Notes: a model not told the origin generated them from the sequence alone. A stretch of 40,622 nt of DNA from Parabacteroides sp. (GCA_028689545.1 JAQVCX010000020.1:1-40622); one strand, 5' to 3'; positions 6,640 through 15,877 are shown, numbered from the stretch's first letter. Numbers and translations: made by a program.

Positions 6640-9087
6640 ATGAATGTAAAAGTAGTTTGCCTTTGGGTGTTATCGACCGTCTTGTTCGGCTGCGATGTGG
6701 CCGATAAGGGGACCGTCAGGGATGTCTCTTATTATTTTGACCAGCCAGCGCAGATCTGGGAGGAGACCTTGCCTTTGGGAAACGGCCGTATCGGTATGAT
6801 GCCGGATGGTGGTATTGAGCGGGAGAACGTGGTTCTGAACGAGATCTCCCTATGGTCCGGAAGTAAGCAAGATACGGACAATCCGTATGCTTATTATTCC
6901 TTGGCGAATATTCGTCGCCTTTTATTCGAGGGACGAAATGATGAGGCGCAGGATCTGATGTATAAGACTTTCATCTGTAATGGAACCGGAAGTAATCAGG
7001 GGAAAGGGGCGAACGCTCCGTATGGAAGTTACCAGTTATTCGGAAACCTGGCGTTGAGATATACGTATCCGAATGGATCGGATTCTATCACTGAATATCG
7101 CAGGAAGCTAAACTTGAGCGAGGCTATCGCTTCCGTCTCTTTTAAAAGGGGGAATGTGAATTATCAGCGGGAAATGTTTACCTCCTTTTCCGGGGATCTG
7201 GGAGTTATTCATTTGGTAGCGGATGCGGATCGGGCCTTGAATTTCTCATTAGGCATGAATCGTCCGGAACATGTGACGGTCTCTTTGGACGGAAAGGATT
7301 TGCTGATGCAGGGACAATTGCCGGACGGGGTGGATACGGTAGAGATGAAAGGGATGCGTTTCGCCTCTCGTGTCCGTATCGTCTTGCCGAAGGGGGGCGA
7401 TTTGACTACGACGGATAGCAGCCTATCGGTACAAAGTGCCTCGGAAGCGATCATCTTGGTAAGTCTGGGAACGGATTATTTCGATAAAGACGGCATCGGA
7501 CAATCCTTGAAAAAATACTTATCGCAAGCGGAGTCCAAAGATTTCTCCACCTTGCGCCGGGAACATACGCTCGCTTATCGCTCCCTATTTGATCGGGTCT
7601 CTTTGGATTTGGGAAAAGGCGAAAGGGATCAGCTTCCGATCAATGAGCGTTTGGCCGCTTTCGCTCAAGATAAGAACGATCCGGGATTGGCGGCTTTATA
7701 TTTCCAGTTCGGTCGGTATTTATTGATTTCCTCTACCCGGCAGGGATTACTTCCCCCGAATTTGCAAGGCTTGTGGTGTAATACGATCCATACGCCTTGG
7801 AATGGGGATTATCACTTGAATATCAATTTACAGATGAATCATTGGCCCGCGGAGGTGACGAACCTCTCCGAATTACACCTTCCGCTGATCGAATGGACAA
7901 AACAGCAAGTCCCTAGCGGCGAACGCACGGCCAAGGCTTTTTATAACGCACGGGGTTGGGTTACGCATATTTTAGGTAATGTATGGGAGTTTACCGCTCC
8001 GGGCGAACATCCGTCGTGGGGAGCTACGAATACATCCGCCGCATGGCTATGCGAGCATTTGTATACACATTATCAATATACGTTAGATAAGGAGTACTTA
8101 AAGAATGTCTATCCGACGATGAAAGGGGCTGCCCTATTCTTTGTGGATATGTTGGTGCAAGATCCCCGTACCAAATACTTGGTGACAGCGCCTACGACCT
8201 CTCCGGAAAACGCTTATAAGATGCCGAACGGAAGTGTCGTGAGTATTTGTGCCGGATCGACGATGGACAATCAGATCTTGCGGGAATTGTTTACGAATAC
8301 CATTGAGGCCGCCGGGATATTAGGTGTGGATAGCGCGTTCGCGGATGAGTTGGCGGCGAAACGAGATCGCTTGATGCCTACGACGATCGGTAAAGACGGC
8401 CGTATTATGGAATGGCTTGAGGCGTATGAGGAGGTAGAGCCTACCCATCGCCATGTCTCTCATTTATATGGGCTTTATCCCGGGAATGAGATCTCGATAG
8501 AGCATACGCCGGAGTTGGCTGAGGCGGCTCGTAAATCCTTGGAGGTTCGTGGCGATCAAAGCACGGGTTGGTCTATGGCTTGGAAGATTAATTTCTGGGC
8601 TCGTTTACATGATGGCGATCATGCTTATAAATTACTGGGTGATTTGTTGTACCCGACTATAGACTGGCAGACTAAGGAGGTAACAGGAGGAGGCTCTTTC
8701 CCGAACTTGTTCTGTGGTCATCCCCCTTTCCAGATTGATGGTAATTTTGGAGGTACGGCGGGTATCGCGGAGATGTTGATACAGAGTCAATCCGGATTGA
8801 TCGAGTTCTTGCCCGCCTTGCCTTCCGCTTGGAAAAACGGAAGCTATAGCGGTTTGAAAGTCCGGAATGGCGGGGAGGTGTCGGCTAAATGGGCGGAAGG
8901 TTCATTAACGGAGGCTAGTTTAAAAGCGGAAGTTCCGGGTACTTTCCGGATCAAGCTTCCGGCGAATTCCGCGAACCTGAGCCTCAAAAAGAACCAGAAG
9001 CCAGTTTCTCTACCTGTAGTCGATGGAATGCTAACGGTGGATTTGCTACAAGGGGAAGAGCTTATATTGATAATGAATAATGAATAA
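6640..9087 (+). CDS. GH95 alpha-L-fucosidase-type lipoprotein
   Basis: About 815 residues. A short signal peptide ends in the lipobox LFGC, so the enzyme is probably lipid-anchored. The N-terminal beta domain begins with YYFDQPAQIWEETLPLGNGR, the opening typical of GH95. In the (alpha/alpha)6 barrel, NINLQMN (about 393-399) supplies the paired Asn of this inverting family, SPEN (about 522) a likely general-acid Glu, and DGNFGG (about 699) the Asp that activates the Asn; the assignments follow the Bifidobacterium AfcA literature from memory. GH95 enzymes remove alpha-1,2-linked fucose from host glycans; some members prefer galactose, so the substrate is not certain. The ATG at 6640 is preferred over 6628 because it directly precedes the basic-hydrophobic signal. 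Confidence 0.87.
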   Translation: MNVKVVCLWVLSTVLFGCDVADKGTVRDVSYYFDQPAQIWEETLPLGNGRIGMMPDGGIERENVVLNEISLWSGSKQDTDNPYAYYSLANIRRLLFEGRNDEAQDLMYKTFICNGTGSNQGKGANAPYGSYQLFGNLALRYTYPNGSDSITEYRRKLNLSEAIASVSFKRGNVNYQREMFTSFSGDLGVIHLVADADRALNFSLGMNRPEHVTVSLDGKDLLMQGQLPDGVDTVEMKGMRFASRVRIVLPKGGDLTTTDSSLSVQSASEAIILVSLGTDYFDKDGIGQSLKKYLSQAESKDFSTLRREHTLAYRSLFDRVSLDLGKGERDQLPINERLAAFAQDKNDPGLAALYFQFGRYLLISSTRQGLLPPNLQGLWCNTIHTPWNGDYHLNINLQMNHWPAEVTNLSELHLPLIEWTKQQVPSGERTAKAFYNARGWVTHILGNVWEFTAPGEHPSWGATNTSAAWLCEHLYTHYQYTLDKEYLKNVYPTMKGAALFFVDMLVQDPRTKYLVTAPTTSPENAYKMPNGSVVSICAGSTMDNQILRELFTNTIEAAGILGVDSAFADELAAKRDRLMPTTIGKDGRIMEWLEAYEEVEPTHRHVSHLYGLYPGNEISIEHTPELAEAARKSLEVRGDQSTGWSMAWKINFWARLHDGDHAYKLLGDLLYPTIDWQTKEVTGGGSFPNLFCGHPPFQIDGNFGGTAGIAEMLIQSQSGLIEFLPALPSAWKNGSYSGLKVRNGGEVSAKWAEGSLTEASLKAEVPGTFRIKLPANSANLSLKKNQKPVSLPVVDGMLTVDLLQGEELILIMNNE

Positions 9088-9089
9088 TT

Positions 9090-9151
9090 AATAATGTGGC
9101 AATGTGGGATATAGCCATTAAGTGGCACATTTCCCACATTGGCACATTATT
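9090..9151. terminator. bidirectional terminator hairpin between convergent genes
   Basis: Arms at 9090-9109 and 9132-9151 pair over 20 bp with a single mismatch (AATAATGTGG...). The loop contains another copy of GTGGCACATT. It sits exactly between the plus-strand fucosidase and the minus-strand porin gene, whose stop overlaps the right arm. Confidence 0.75.
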
Positions 9152-10365
9152 CAATATAACGGTAATCGATAAATAAAACCGATCGAAAGGCGTGCGGTGT
9201 CCTCCAAAGAGGCATCGAGCGCCTTTGCTCGTTCAGAGAGGTTGTATTTCTTACCAATGGCGGTCAAGAAGATATGTAGGTTATCATCGGCCATCGGATA
9301 GAACTCAAGTCCTCCTTGATACCCCCACGCCGTACGGTATTTCCCCTTCTCATAGGTATCGTAGGCTTTATAGATCGACGCGTTTTCATACATTCCTTTC
9401 GCAAATAGTTGCCATTTCGGATGGAAACGATATTGTATTTCTCCCACCAGCGAAAGATAATCGATGTTTTGCATACGGACCGGTGGTTCCGGTTCTTCCT
9501 CTCCGGAGACTTCCGGCTGAGTCAATTCGGTCAATAAGCCTAACGGGTCTAATGCACCTCGTGAGTACATGACATCAAAATACGCATAGATAGGCCCGGC
9601 CTCTATACTTTGTCCGGTAAAGACGCTATACATATATTTCCCTTGGGCTTGCTCCGCGGCGGATAGGGAATAACGTAAATTGATCGTCTCGTCCAAGAAA
9701 CTTCCGTTCCAATTTAATGTATAGAATAAGGGAACTTTTGGCTTGTTGAAACCTTTCGGCAGGCTACCGTATTCATCTTCCAAAGATCCCATACGGCTAT
9801 TGGTCACCTGTAAGCGGATCTCTTGCGACTCACTCGGCTGATATCCCAGTCCGATTCCCGTAAGGTAGCAAAGGGCGTATTCATTCATATCGCTATACTC
9901 ATAAATAAGCAAAGGATTCTCGTCATACTCAAAACCACCGTAGAACACGTCTTGTTTTCCGGCGGTTAAGGTAAAACGCTCATTCAGTTTATAGCCGATA
10001 TACGCATATTCGATCGATTCATTTAAGTTCTCCAAGGCTTGTCCCTCATAACCGCCATTCAGCGTTTGGCGATACCAATAGAATAACCGATCGTTCACTT
10101 CTCCGGTAACATCAATTTTAACATCCTTGAAACGAAAGGCGGCTTCATCCAGCTTCCCCGAGGAAAAGTCTGCGTTGAATCCAGCGTGCATCTCCAAGTC
10201 CAGATTGAAAACCTTGTTGCGTTTCGGAATCTTAGTCGCATATTCAAAAAGAGATACCGCGGAAGAATCCCGCTCCGGTAACGGAGAATTTGTCTGAGCG
10301 TAAGACGTTAACGCAAAACCGATCAATAAGAAGGCCGACAGCCAAGCCACTGTTAGTCGTTTCAT
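9151..10365 (-). CDS. outer-membrane phosphate porin (OprO/OprP type)
   Basis: A 404-residue protein with a signal peptide cut near TSYAQ (about residue 23). The body alternates short polar and aromatic stretches typical of a beta-barrel (FYWYRQTLNGGYEG, YAYIGYKLNERFTLTAGKQD), and the protein ends in an aromatic residue (YRLPLY), the usual outer-membrane insertion signal. The GKQD strand and the overall layout resemble the porin O/P family. It lies 40 bp downstream of phoU as the last gene of the pst operon, which supports a role in phosphate entry through the outer membrane. The region around residues 290-300 (GEEEPEPPV) is an acidic loop. Selectivity for phosphate is inferred from context. 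Confidence 0.78.
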   Translation of the reverse strand: MKRLTVAWLSAFLLIGFALTSYAQTNSPLPERDSSAVSLFEYATKIPKRNKVFNLDLEMHAGFNADFSSGKLDEAAFRFKDVKIDVTGEVNDRLFYWYRQTLNGGYEGQALENLNESIEYAYIGYKLNERFTLTAGKQDVFYGGFEYDENPLLIYEYSDMNEYALCYLTGIGLGYQPSESQEIRLQVTNSRMGSLEDEYGSLPKGFNKPKVPLFYTLNWNGSFLDETINLRYSLSAAEQAQGKYMYSVFTGQSIEAGPIYAYFDVMYSRGALDPLGLLTELTQPEVSGEEEPEPPVRMQNIDYLSLVGEIQYRFHPKWQLFAKGMYENASIYKAYDTYEKGKYRTAWGYQGGLEFYPMADDNLHIFLTAIGKKYNLSERAKALDASLEDTARLSIGFIYRLPLY

Positions 10366-10405
10366 TTACTACTGTTAATTATTAAAGTGGCCGCGAAGAT
10401 ACGAA

Positions 10406-11080
10406 TTATTGCTCGGTTTTGCCCATATGCTTCATGACTTTAGCGTCCAGGTAGAAAATGAGTTCTTCCGCTATATTCGTACAATGATCTCCGAAACGTT
10501 CCATTTTCCGGATGATACCAGCCATATATAGCCCTGCCAATGCGCTACCTTCATGCTCCTCTATATATTTAGCGATGATCGTGGTAGAGCTATGATTAAT
10601 CTCGTCAATCAAGTTATCCTTCAAGAAGATACGGGAAGCGATCTCCGAGCTTTCTTTTTCGAATGCCTCTTTGGTCAATGAGATCATCTCCAACAGCTCC
10701 GCCAGCATTTCCTCCACCCGGGTTTCCTTGACCAGCTGAGGATCGATCGGTTCTCCTTCGGTCAGGTTCCCGGCGAAACGTGCGATACTCTCCGCAAAAT
10801 CCCCCAGACGCTCTAGGTTCGTATTGATTTTATACATAGCCAATACAAAACGCAGGTCTATCGCTACCGGCGCGTAGAGGGCGATGATATCCTCGCAATC
10901 GCTATCGATCTTTAATTCGAAAGCGTTTACCCGGCGTTCCCGGCTGATTACCTTATAAGCGAGTTCCTTATCTCCGGTAAGCATGGCCTCGCCAGCGTTG
11001 TATAATTGCTGGTGAACCAAAGCCCACATCTCGCTGATATTATTTTTCAAAGATTGAATCTCTTGCTCAATAACCTTCAT
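10406..11080 (-). CDS. phoU: phosphate signalling protein PhoU
   Basis: 224 residues from the ATG at 11080 (MKVIEQEIQSLKN); the frame is open upstream to 11104 but only with a TTG. It has the two three-helix repeats of PhoU, each with a metal-binding motif: NLERLGDFAESIARF and KMERFGDHCTNIAEE. PhoU links the PstCAB transporter to the PhoR/PhoB two-component system and represses the regulon when phosphate is plentiful. It lies 31 bp after pstB in the same operon. No phoR/phoB genes are visible in the window. Confidence 0.93.
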   Translation of the reverse strand: MKVIEQEIQSLKNNISEMWALVHQQLYNAGEAMLTGDKELAYKVISRERRVNAFELKIDSDCEDIIALYAPVAIDLRFVLAMYKINTNLERLGDFAESIARFAGNLTEGEPIDPQLVKETRVEEMLAELLEMISLTKEAFEKESSEIASRIFLKDNLIDEINHSSTTIIAKYIEEHEGSALAGLYMAGIIRKMERFGDHCTNIAEELIFYLDAKVMKHMGKTEQ

Positions 11081-11111
11081 ACTCTTCTGATTTTTAATGT
11101 TCAATTTTCAA

Positions 11112-11864
11112 TTACCCAAACCGTCCGGTGATATAATTCTGAGTAGATTCTTTCTCCGGATTGGTAAATATCTTTCTCGTATTATCGAACTCGATCAACT
11201 CTCCCAGATAGAAGTAGCCGGTCTTGTCGCTTACACGGGCCGCTTGCTGCATATTGTGAGTTACGATTACGATCGTATAATCTTTTTTCAATTCGTGGAT
11301 CAAATCCTCTATCTTGCTGGTAGAGATTGGGTCCAGCGCGGAAGTCGGCTCATCCATCAATAAGATAGAGGGCGAGATCGCCAAGGCGCGGGCGATACAT
11401 AGTCGCTGTTGCTGTCCGCCGGAAAGGGCGAATGCGGACTCTTTCAGCTTATCCTTCACTTCCTCCCAAAGTACGACTTGCTTTAGGGTCTTTACCACCG
11501 TCTCCTCGATATAGCTCTCATCGTTTACGCCGTTTACCCGTAAGCCATACGCTACGTTCTCATAAATTGTTTTAGGAAACGGATTGGGCTTTTGGAAGAC
11601 CATTCCTACGTTTTTACGCAAGCGATCCACTTTCTCGCTCTTCGTATAGATATCCCTTCCGTCGATCAGTATCTGACCTTCCATGCGAGTGTCCGGTATT
11701 AAATCGTTCATTCGGTTGAACAGGCGCAGGAAGGTAGACTTTCCGCAACCGGACGGGCCGATGAAGGCGGTAGAGGTATTCGGCTCTATTTGCATGGAGA
11801 TATTTTTCAACGCGTGGAAATCCCCGTAATAAAAGTCTACGTTTTTAGCATCTATCTTTATCAT
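11112..11864 (-). CDS. pstB: phosphate ABC transporter ATPase PstB
   Basis: 250 residues, full length for PstB. Walker A is GPSGCGKST, the Q-loop follows in [15 protein letters not shown] (a PstB hallmark), the signature is [15 protein letters not shown] and Walker B is [13 protein letters not shown], with the switch His in IVTHNMQQ. It powers phosphate uptake through PstC-PstA at the inner membrane. It is 16 bp downstream of pstA. Confidence 0.96.
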   Translation of the reverse strand: MIKIDAKNVDFYYGDFHALKNISMQIEPNTSTAFIGPSGCGKSTFLRLFNRMNDLIPDTRMEGQILIDGRDIYTKSEKVDRLRKNVGMVFQKPNPFPKTIYENVAYGLRVNGVNDESYIEETVVKTLKQVVLWEEVKDKLKESAFALSGGQQQRLCIARALAISPSILLMDEPTSALDPISTSKIEDLIHELKKDYTIVIVTHNMQQAARVSDKTGYFYLGELIEFDNTRKIFTNPEKESTQNYITGRFG

Positions 11865-11880
11865 AATTGTCTTGTTGTTT

Positions 11881-12768
11881 TTAATTCATTTTCACCTTCT
11901 TGGCGAAGTAACTACGTAGGGCGTTCGCTAAAAGGTTTACTACTAATATGATGGCGATCAGAACGAGTGCCGTGCCGTAAGCCATTCCCCGGGAAGCCTC
12001 GATATCCGTACCGCTTGTAGATATAACATATAAGTGATAAGGTAACGCCATACATTGGTCGAAAACACTTTTCGGCAGTTGCGGTAAGAAATATGCGGCC
12101 ACCGTAAAGAGGATAGGAGCGGTCTCGCCGGACACACGCCCGATCGAGAGGATCAATCCCGTGATAATATTGGGAAACGCCATCGGTAGCACGACCCTGC
12201 GAATCGTCTGCAACTTCGTGGCCCCTAGCGCTAAGCTGCCGTGGCGGAAAGAATCATCGATACTTTTCAAAGCCTCTTCCGTCGTACGTATGATAAGTGG
12301 CAAAGACATCAACGCCAAGGTGAAGGAACCCGCTATGATGGAATCTCCCCATCCCAAGGTGCTTACGAACAAGGACATACCGAACAATCCGAAAACGACG
12401 GATGGGACACCGCTTAAATTGTTCGTCATGATGCGTATGAAACGGATGATCTTCCCGTTCGTCGCATACTCATTCATATAGATACCGCTCATGATACCGA
12501 TCGGGAAACTGATCAAGCTACTACCCAGAACCAGATAAAGCGTACCAACGATAGCCGGGAATATTCCACCGGATGTCATGCCTTCTTGTGGCGCCTCTGT
12601 CAAGAAATCCCAGCTGATCACGCTGATTCCTTTCAAGGTGATAAATCCCAGTATCACGAACAAGATCGCTACGACCAGATAACTCAGAAAGGAGAAGAAA
12701 CCGAAAGCGATCTTTTGTGAGGCCCGTTTCCTCTTGTCTACATTTCCTAAATGTTGAATAGGTGCCAT
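11881..12768 (-). CDS. pstA: phosphate ABC transporter permease PstA
   Basis: 295 residues with about six membrane segments and the inner-membrane transport signature region for contact with the ATPase ([23 protein letters not shown]). [13 protein letters not shown] is typical of PstA. It pairs with PstC, and the gene starts 8 bp after the pstC stop, so the two are co-translated. Confidence 0.95.
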   Translation of the reverse strand: MAPIQHLGNVDKRKRASQKIAFGFFSFLSYLVVAILFVILGFITLKGISVISWDFLTEAPQEGMTSGGIFPAIVGTLYLVLGSSLISFPIGIMSGIYMNEYATNGKIIRFIRIMTNNLSGVPSVVFGLFGMSLFVSTLGWGDSIIAGSFTLALMSLPLIIRTTEEALKSIDDSFRHGSLALGATKLQTIRRVVLPMAFPNIITGLILSIGRVSGETAPILFTVAAYFLPQLPKSVFDQCMALPYHLYVISTSGTDIEASRGMAYGTALVLIAIILVVNLLANALRSYFAKKVKMN

Positions 12769-12776
12769 ATCTTTAA

Positions 12777-13964
12777 TTAGATTTTACGTTTGGATGAAAT
12801 ATATTCTACGGCGATACTTAATGTCAAGGTGATGAGGAACAACACGGCCCCTAGCATGAACAAGGCTTGGTAATGCGCTCCACCCGCGGGAGCCTCACCT
12901 AGTTCCGCCGCTATCGTGGCGGGAATTGTCCGTACCGGCTCGAAGAACGAGGTTGGGATAATGGCGGCGTTTCCGGTCACCATCAATACGGCCATTGTCT
13001 CGCCTATCGCACGTCCGATGCCTAATACGACGGCGGACGTGATACCGGATATGGAGTAGGGGATAATTACCTTATAGATGGTTTGCCATTGAGTGGCACC
13101 CAATGCCAAGCTGGCCTCTTTCATGGCTCGCGGGGTTGTCCGCATGGCGTCTTCCGCTACCGTGATAATAGTAGGCAACGCCATGATCGCTAGAACCACG
13201 CTTCCGGCGAAAGCCGTCTCGCCTACCGGAAGATTCAAGGTTTTCTGGATAAGGGGGACGATCACCACCAGTCCGAAGAAGCCATAAACAACGGAAGGGA
13301 TGCCGGCCAGAAGCTCGATGAGCGGCTTTAATAGGTTGCGGGTTTTTGTGTTGGCGATCTCTGCCATATAGATCGCTACCGCTACTCCGAAGGGGAGGGA
13401 TAAGGCGATCGCGCCTATACTTACTAAAAGTGTACCGAGTAATAAAGGGATCAAGCCAAAGATCGGGGCGGGCGCGGAGGTAGGATACCATTTGGTCCCT
13501 CCAAAGAACTCCGAAGGTTTGATCGTGGCTCCGGATATGAGCTTTCCCGTAAAGTTTTCCGACTTGTATTGTTCCGGGAAGAAGGCGATAATCCCCGGCT
13601 CCTTATGAATAAGCTCGTTGATTTTATCGGGAACATATTGAAATTCGTCACCCAGCTCTTCTTCCGTATAATAGTTGGTTAGGTCCGAGAAGCGGAAGAC
13701 GAGTATCTCTTGTTTTTCTCCGTTTAAATCTTCCCAGTTGGTGATATTGGCATCGAAGACATCCATGATTTGTTCGGGCGACAAGCGCTCGATCGGATTC
13801 TCTTGATTGACAGCCAGCACATAGCCTTCCTCTATCTCGGGGCTATTAAAAAGACCTGCGGCCTCTTTAAATAAGAAGAAGATGATCAATAAGATCGTAA
13901 AGCTACTGACGCTTCCACTGATCAGAAACCCTCCTTCCACTAATTTTTCTATAAACTTTCTCAC
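12777..13964 (-). CDS. pstC: PstC permease with a PstS-like periplasmic insert
   Basis: 395 residues, roughly 80-100 more than a usual PstC. After TM1 (about 13-37) comes a soluble segment at about 45-145, then the normal permease core (LLAGIPSVVYGFFG; AMKEASLALGATQWQTIYKV). The insert reads like part of a phosphate-binding protein: VLAVNQENPIERLSPEQIMD followed by ITNWEDLNG, and later HKEPGIIAFFPEQY, matching PstS motifs of the form NP...L..EQ..IF...ITNW and pGaIGY. No separate pstS lies in the operon or the rest of the window. The start is a GTG at 13964, with no ATG before the membrane segment. It is the first gene of the operon, just downstream of a Pho-box-like array. Confidence 0.9.
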   Translation of the reverse strand: MRKFIEKLVEGGFLISGSVSSFTILLIIFFLFKEAAGLFNSPEIEEGYVLAVNQENPIERLSPEQIMDVFDANITNWEDLNGEKQEILVFRFSDLTNYYTEEELGDEFQYVPDKINELIHKEPGIIAFFPEQYKSENFTGKLISGATIKPSEFFGGTKWYPTSAPAPIFGLIPLLLGTLLVSIGAIALSLPFGVAVAIYMAEIANTKTRNLLKPLIELLAGIPSVVYGFFGLVVIVPLIQKTLNLPVGETAFAGSVVLAIMALPTIITVAEDAMRTTPRAMKEASLALGATQWQTIYKVIIPYSISGITSAVVLGIGRAIGETMAVLMVTGNAAIIPTSFFEPVRTIPATIAAELGEAPAGGAHYQALFMLGAVLFLITLTLSIAVEYISSKRKI

Positions 13965-13988
13965 AATCTTTGCCTATTAATTCTGACA

Positions 13989-14068
13989 CAAAGAAAGGGT
14001 ATCCATATTAAGAAGCTGTTAAACCCGCTTGAAAGAATTGTTACAAATCTATTACAGTCTTGTTATAG
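13989..14068 (-). promoter_or_regulatory. pst operon promoter with phased Pho boxes
   Basis: Read on the minus strand, heptamers CTATAAC (14062-14068), CTGTAAT (14051-14057), TTGTAAC (14040-14046), CTTTCAA (14029-14035) and GTTTAAC (14018-14024) recur every 11 bp with 4-bp spacers. This is the layout of PhoB boxes (CTGTCAT repeats every 11 bp); the three upstream copies match best. A -7-like TTTCTTTG sits at 13989-13996, so the boxes cover and extend upstream of the -33 position, as expected for PhoB activation. Transcription would start about 20 nt before the GTG of pstC. Confidence 0.75.
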
Positions 14069-14081
14069 ATGCGATTGAAAT

Positions 14082-14107
14082 AAAAAAAGGCCCCGGATTA
14101 TGGAGCC
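14082..14107 (-). terminator. terminator of the small membrane ORF
   Basis: On the minus strand AGGCTCC, loop ATAATCC and GGGGCCT form a 7-bp stem (one G-U pair) followed by seven T, a textbook intrinsic terminator. It lies 18 bp after the stop of the 34-residue ORF, supporting that ORF as a separate transcript. Confidence 0.8.
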
Positions 14108-14124
14108 TCAAAGTATCATAGAGA

Positions 14125-14229
14125 TTATAGATTTTCTAGCCATTTCTTACCGGGCTTAGTATATAGCCATGCGAGGAATCCACCTCCAACAATAGCACTG
14201 ATCGTAAAAACTAAACTTAACATATCCAT
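14125..14229 (-). CDS. 34-residue single-span membrane peptide
   Basis: The ORF reads MDMLSLVFTISAIVGGGFLA, then WLYTKPGKKWLENL. It has one hydrophobic span (about 3-23) with a glycine run, and a basic C-terminal tail that would sit in the cytoplasm. It is too short for most gene finders. A perfect -7 element (TATCTTTG, 14240-14247) and TTTTG 19 nt further upstream precede it, and an intrinsic terminator follows, so it looks like a monocistronic gene. No family is recognised. It lies between the pst promoter and the CoA-transferase gene; a link to either is speculative. Confidence 0.65.
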   Translation of the reverse strand: MDMLSLVFTISAIVGGGFLAWLYTKPGKKWLENL

Positions 14230-14239
14230 AATAATATAA

Positions 14240-14271
14240 CAAAGATATGAATAGTTTTTATATTGACAAAA
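14240..14271 (-). promoter_or_regulatory. promoter of the 34-residue ORF
   Basis: Minus strand: TTTTG (14271-14267), a 19-nt spacer and TATCTTTG (14247-14240). Predicted transcription start is near 14234, leaving almost no 5' leader before the ATG at 14229. The -33 element overlaps the terminator of the upstream CoA-transferase gene. Confidence 0.65.
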
Positions 14272-14303
14272 GGCCATCCCGAAATTATTCAGAATGGCCT
14301 TGA
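14268..14303 (-). terminator. terminator of the CoA-transferase gene
   Basis: AAGGCCAT and ATGGCCTT form a perfect 8-bp stem around a 16-nt loop, followed on the minus strand by TTTTG. It starts about 24 bp after the stop of the gene ending at 14327. Confidence 0.75.
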
Positions 14304-14326
14304 AATATGTGTGTAATAGGTTTGTA

Positions 14327-15823
14327 CTACTTGTTGTACTTGCTCCAATCTACATTGTGCATATCACCGCTAGCGGCTAGTTCCTCATGGAAAGCGAAAC
14401 AGCATTTCAGGTTTTGAGGCGTGTGTCCCTTGATACCCATCGCTAGGTATTCTTCCAATAACGGCTTGTAATCCGGGTGAACGCAATTGTCGATGATGCA
14501 ACGGGCACGTTGGATAGGAGATTTACCCCGTAAGTCGGCCACACCATATTCGGTGATGATGATCTTCACGGAATGCTCGCTATGATCCAAGTGAGATACC
14601 ATCGGTACGAATGCGCTGATCTTGCCGTCCTTCGCCGTAGAAGGAGTCGTGAAGATAGACAACATTGCCGAACGGGTAAAGTCGCCGGAACCACCGATAC
14701 CATTCATCATACGAGTACCGGATACGTGTGTAGAGTTGATATTACCGAAGATGTCAGCCTCCAAAGCCGTATTGATCGCTACCAAACCTAAACGGCGGGC
14801 AACCTCCGGGTTGTTGGAGATTTCTTGCGGACGAAGCAAGATCTTATCCTTGAAGAAATCAAGATTCGCGTAGATCTCGCGGATTACCTCGTTACTTACG
14901 GACAAGGAGCAACCGCTGGCGAATTTAACACGACCTTGTTTCATCAACTCGATGACAGCGTCTTGAATAACCTCGGTATATACATTGAAAGCAGGGATAG
15001 ACTCATTGGCTCCCATGCAGCCCAAGACCGCGTTAGCCACGTTTCCTACGCCACTCTGCAACGGTACGAATTCTTTCGGAAGACGACCGGCCTTGATCTC
15101 GCTAACCAAGAAGTCCGCTACATTCTTACCGATAGCCATCGTAACATCATCCAGCGGAGAGAACTTACCACCCTCGTTCGGCTCGTCTGTTTTTACTACA
15201 CCGACGATCTTGGCCGGATCCACTTTTACGCAATCCTTACCGATACGATCGGACGGGGTGTAAACAGGGATCTCACGGCGATAAGGAGGATCAGCCGGCT
15301 CGTAGATATCGTGCATACCACGGATCTCTTTCGGGTGACGGCAGTTCAGTTCTATGATGATACGGTCGGCCAAGCGGCAGATAGTAGGTAGGATACCAAC
15401 GCCCGAAGTAGGAACGATCTCACCGTCCTCGGTAACATCGGCGGCCTCTACGATCGCTACATTGATCTTACCCAAGAATCCGTAACGCAAGCTTTGTGCC
15501 AGTTCGGATAGGTGCAAATCGAAATATTGTGCCTGATGAGCGTTTAATGCGGCACGTAAGTCTTTGTTTGATTGGTACGGTGTGCGGAATTTGATGGCGT
15601 TGGCCCGGGCCAACTCTCCGTCTAACTTATCACCGGTAGATGCGCCGGTAAACATACCGATTTGGAAAGGGTTACCTTTAGCGTGTTCTTCCGCTGCCTT
15701 CCGGGCGATAGCTCCGGGTACAACTTTCGGGCATCCTGCGGGCGTAAAACCACTGAAACCTACATTGTCATTATGATGTACATAAGACGCGGCTTCTTCA
15801 GCTGTAATGAATTTTAATGCCAT
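14327..15823 (-). CDS. acetyl-CoA hydrolase / succinate CoA-transferase family protein
   Basis: 498 residues, the normal length for the Cat1/AarC/ScpC branch of CoA-transferases. Recognisable elements are the N-terminal GFSGFTPAGCPKVVPGAIA, the QSGVGNVANAVL loop, NVYTEV with the probable catalytic Glu that forms the glutamyl-CoA intermediate, and GIGGSGDF(T)RSA near the C-terminal domain. Such enzymes move CoA between acetyl- or propionyl-CoA and succinate; in succinate- and propionate-forming Bacteroidales a propionyl-CoA:succinate CoA-transferase role is plausible, but sequence alone does not separate it from acetyl-CoA hydrolase. It is monocistronic, with its own promoter at 15878-15885 and terminator. 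Confidence 0.88.
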   Translation of the reverse strand: MALKFITAEEAASYVHHNDNVGFSGFTPAGCPKVVPGAIARKAAEEHAKGNPFQIGMFTGASTGDKLDGELARANAIKFRTPYQSNKDLRAALNAHQAQYFDLHLSELAQSLRYGFLGKINVAIVEAADVTEDGEIVPTSGVGILPTICRLADRIIIELNCRHPKEIRGMHDIYEPADPPYRREIPVYTPSDRIGKDCVKVDPAKIVGVVKTDEPNEGGKFSPLDDVTMAIGKNVADFLVSEIKAGRLPKEFVPLQSGVGNVANAVLGCMGANESIPAFNVYTEVIQDAVIELMKQGRVKFASGCSLSVSNEVIREIYANLDFFKDKILLRPQEISNNPEVARRLGLVAINTALEADIFGNINSTHVSGTRMMNGIGGSGDFTRSAMLSIFTTPSTAKDGKISAFVPMVSHLDHSEHSVKIIITEYGVADLRGKSPIQRARCIIDNCVHPDYKPLLEEYLAMGIKGHTPQNLKCCFAFHEELAASGDMHNVDWSKYNK

Positions 15824-15877
15824 GATAATTAGTTTTTATGTTTTTAGGTATATACTTACTGTTCAATATATCGGGCG

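Noticed and set aside
14044-14051. Minus-strand TAGATTTG as the -7 element of pstC
   Set aside because: It lies between two Pho-box heptamers with no -33 at the right distance; TTTCTTTG at 13989-13996 is better placed relative to the boxes.
14825-15391. 188-codon plus-strand open frame
   Set aside because: Antisense to the CoA-transferase gene, which has intact family motifs; no protein-like pattern of its own.
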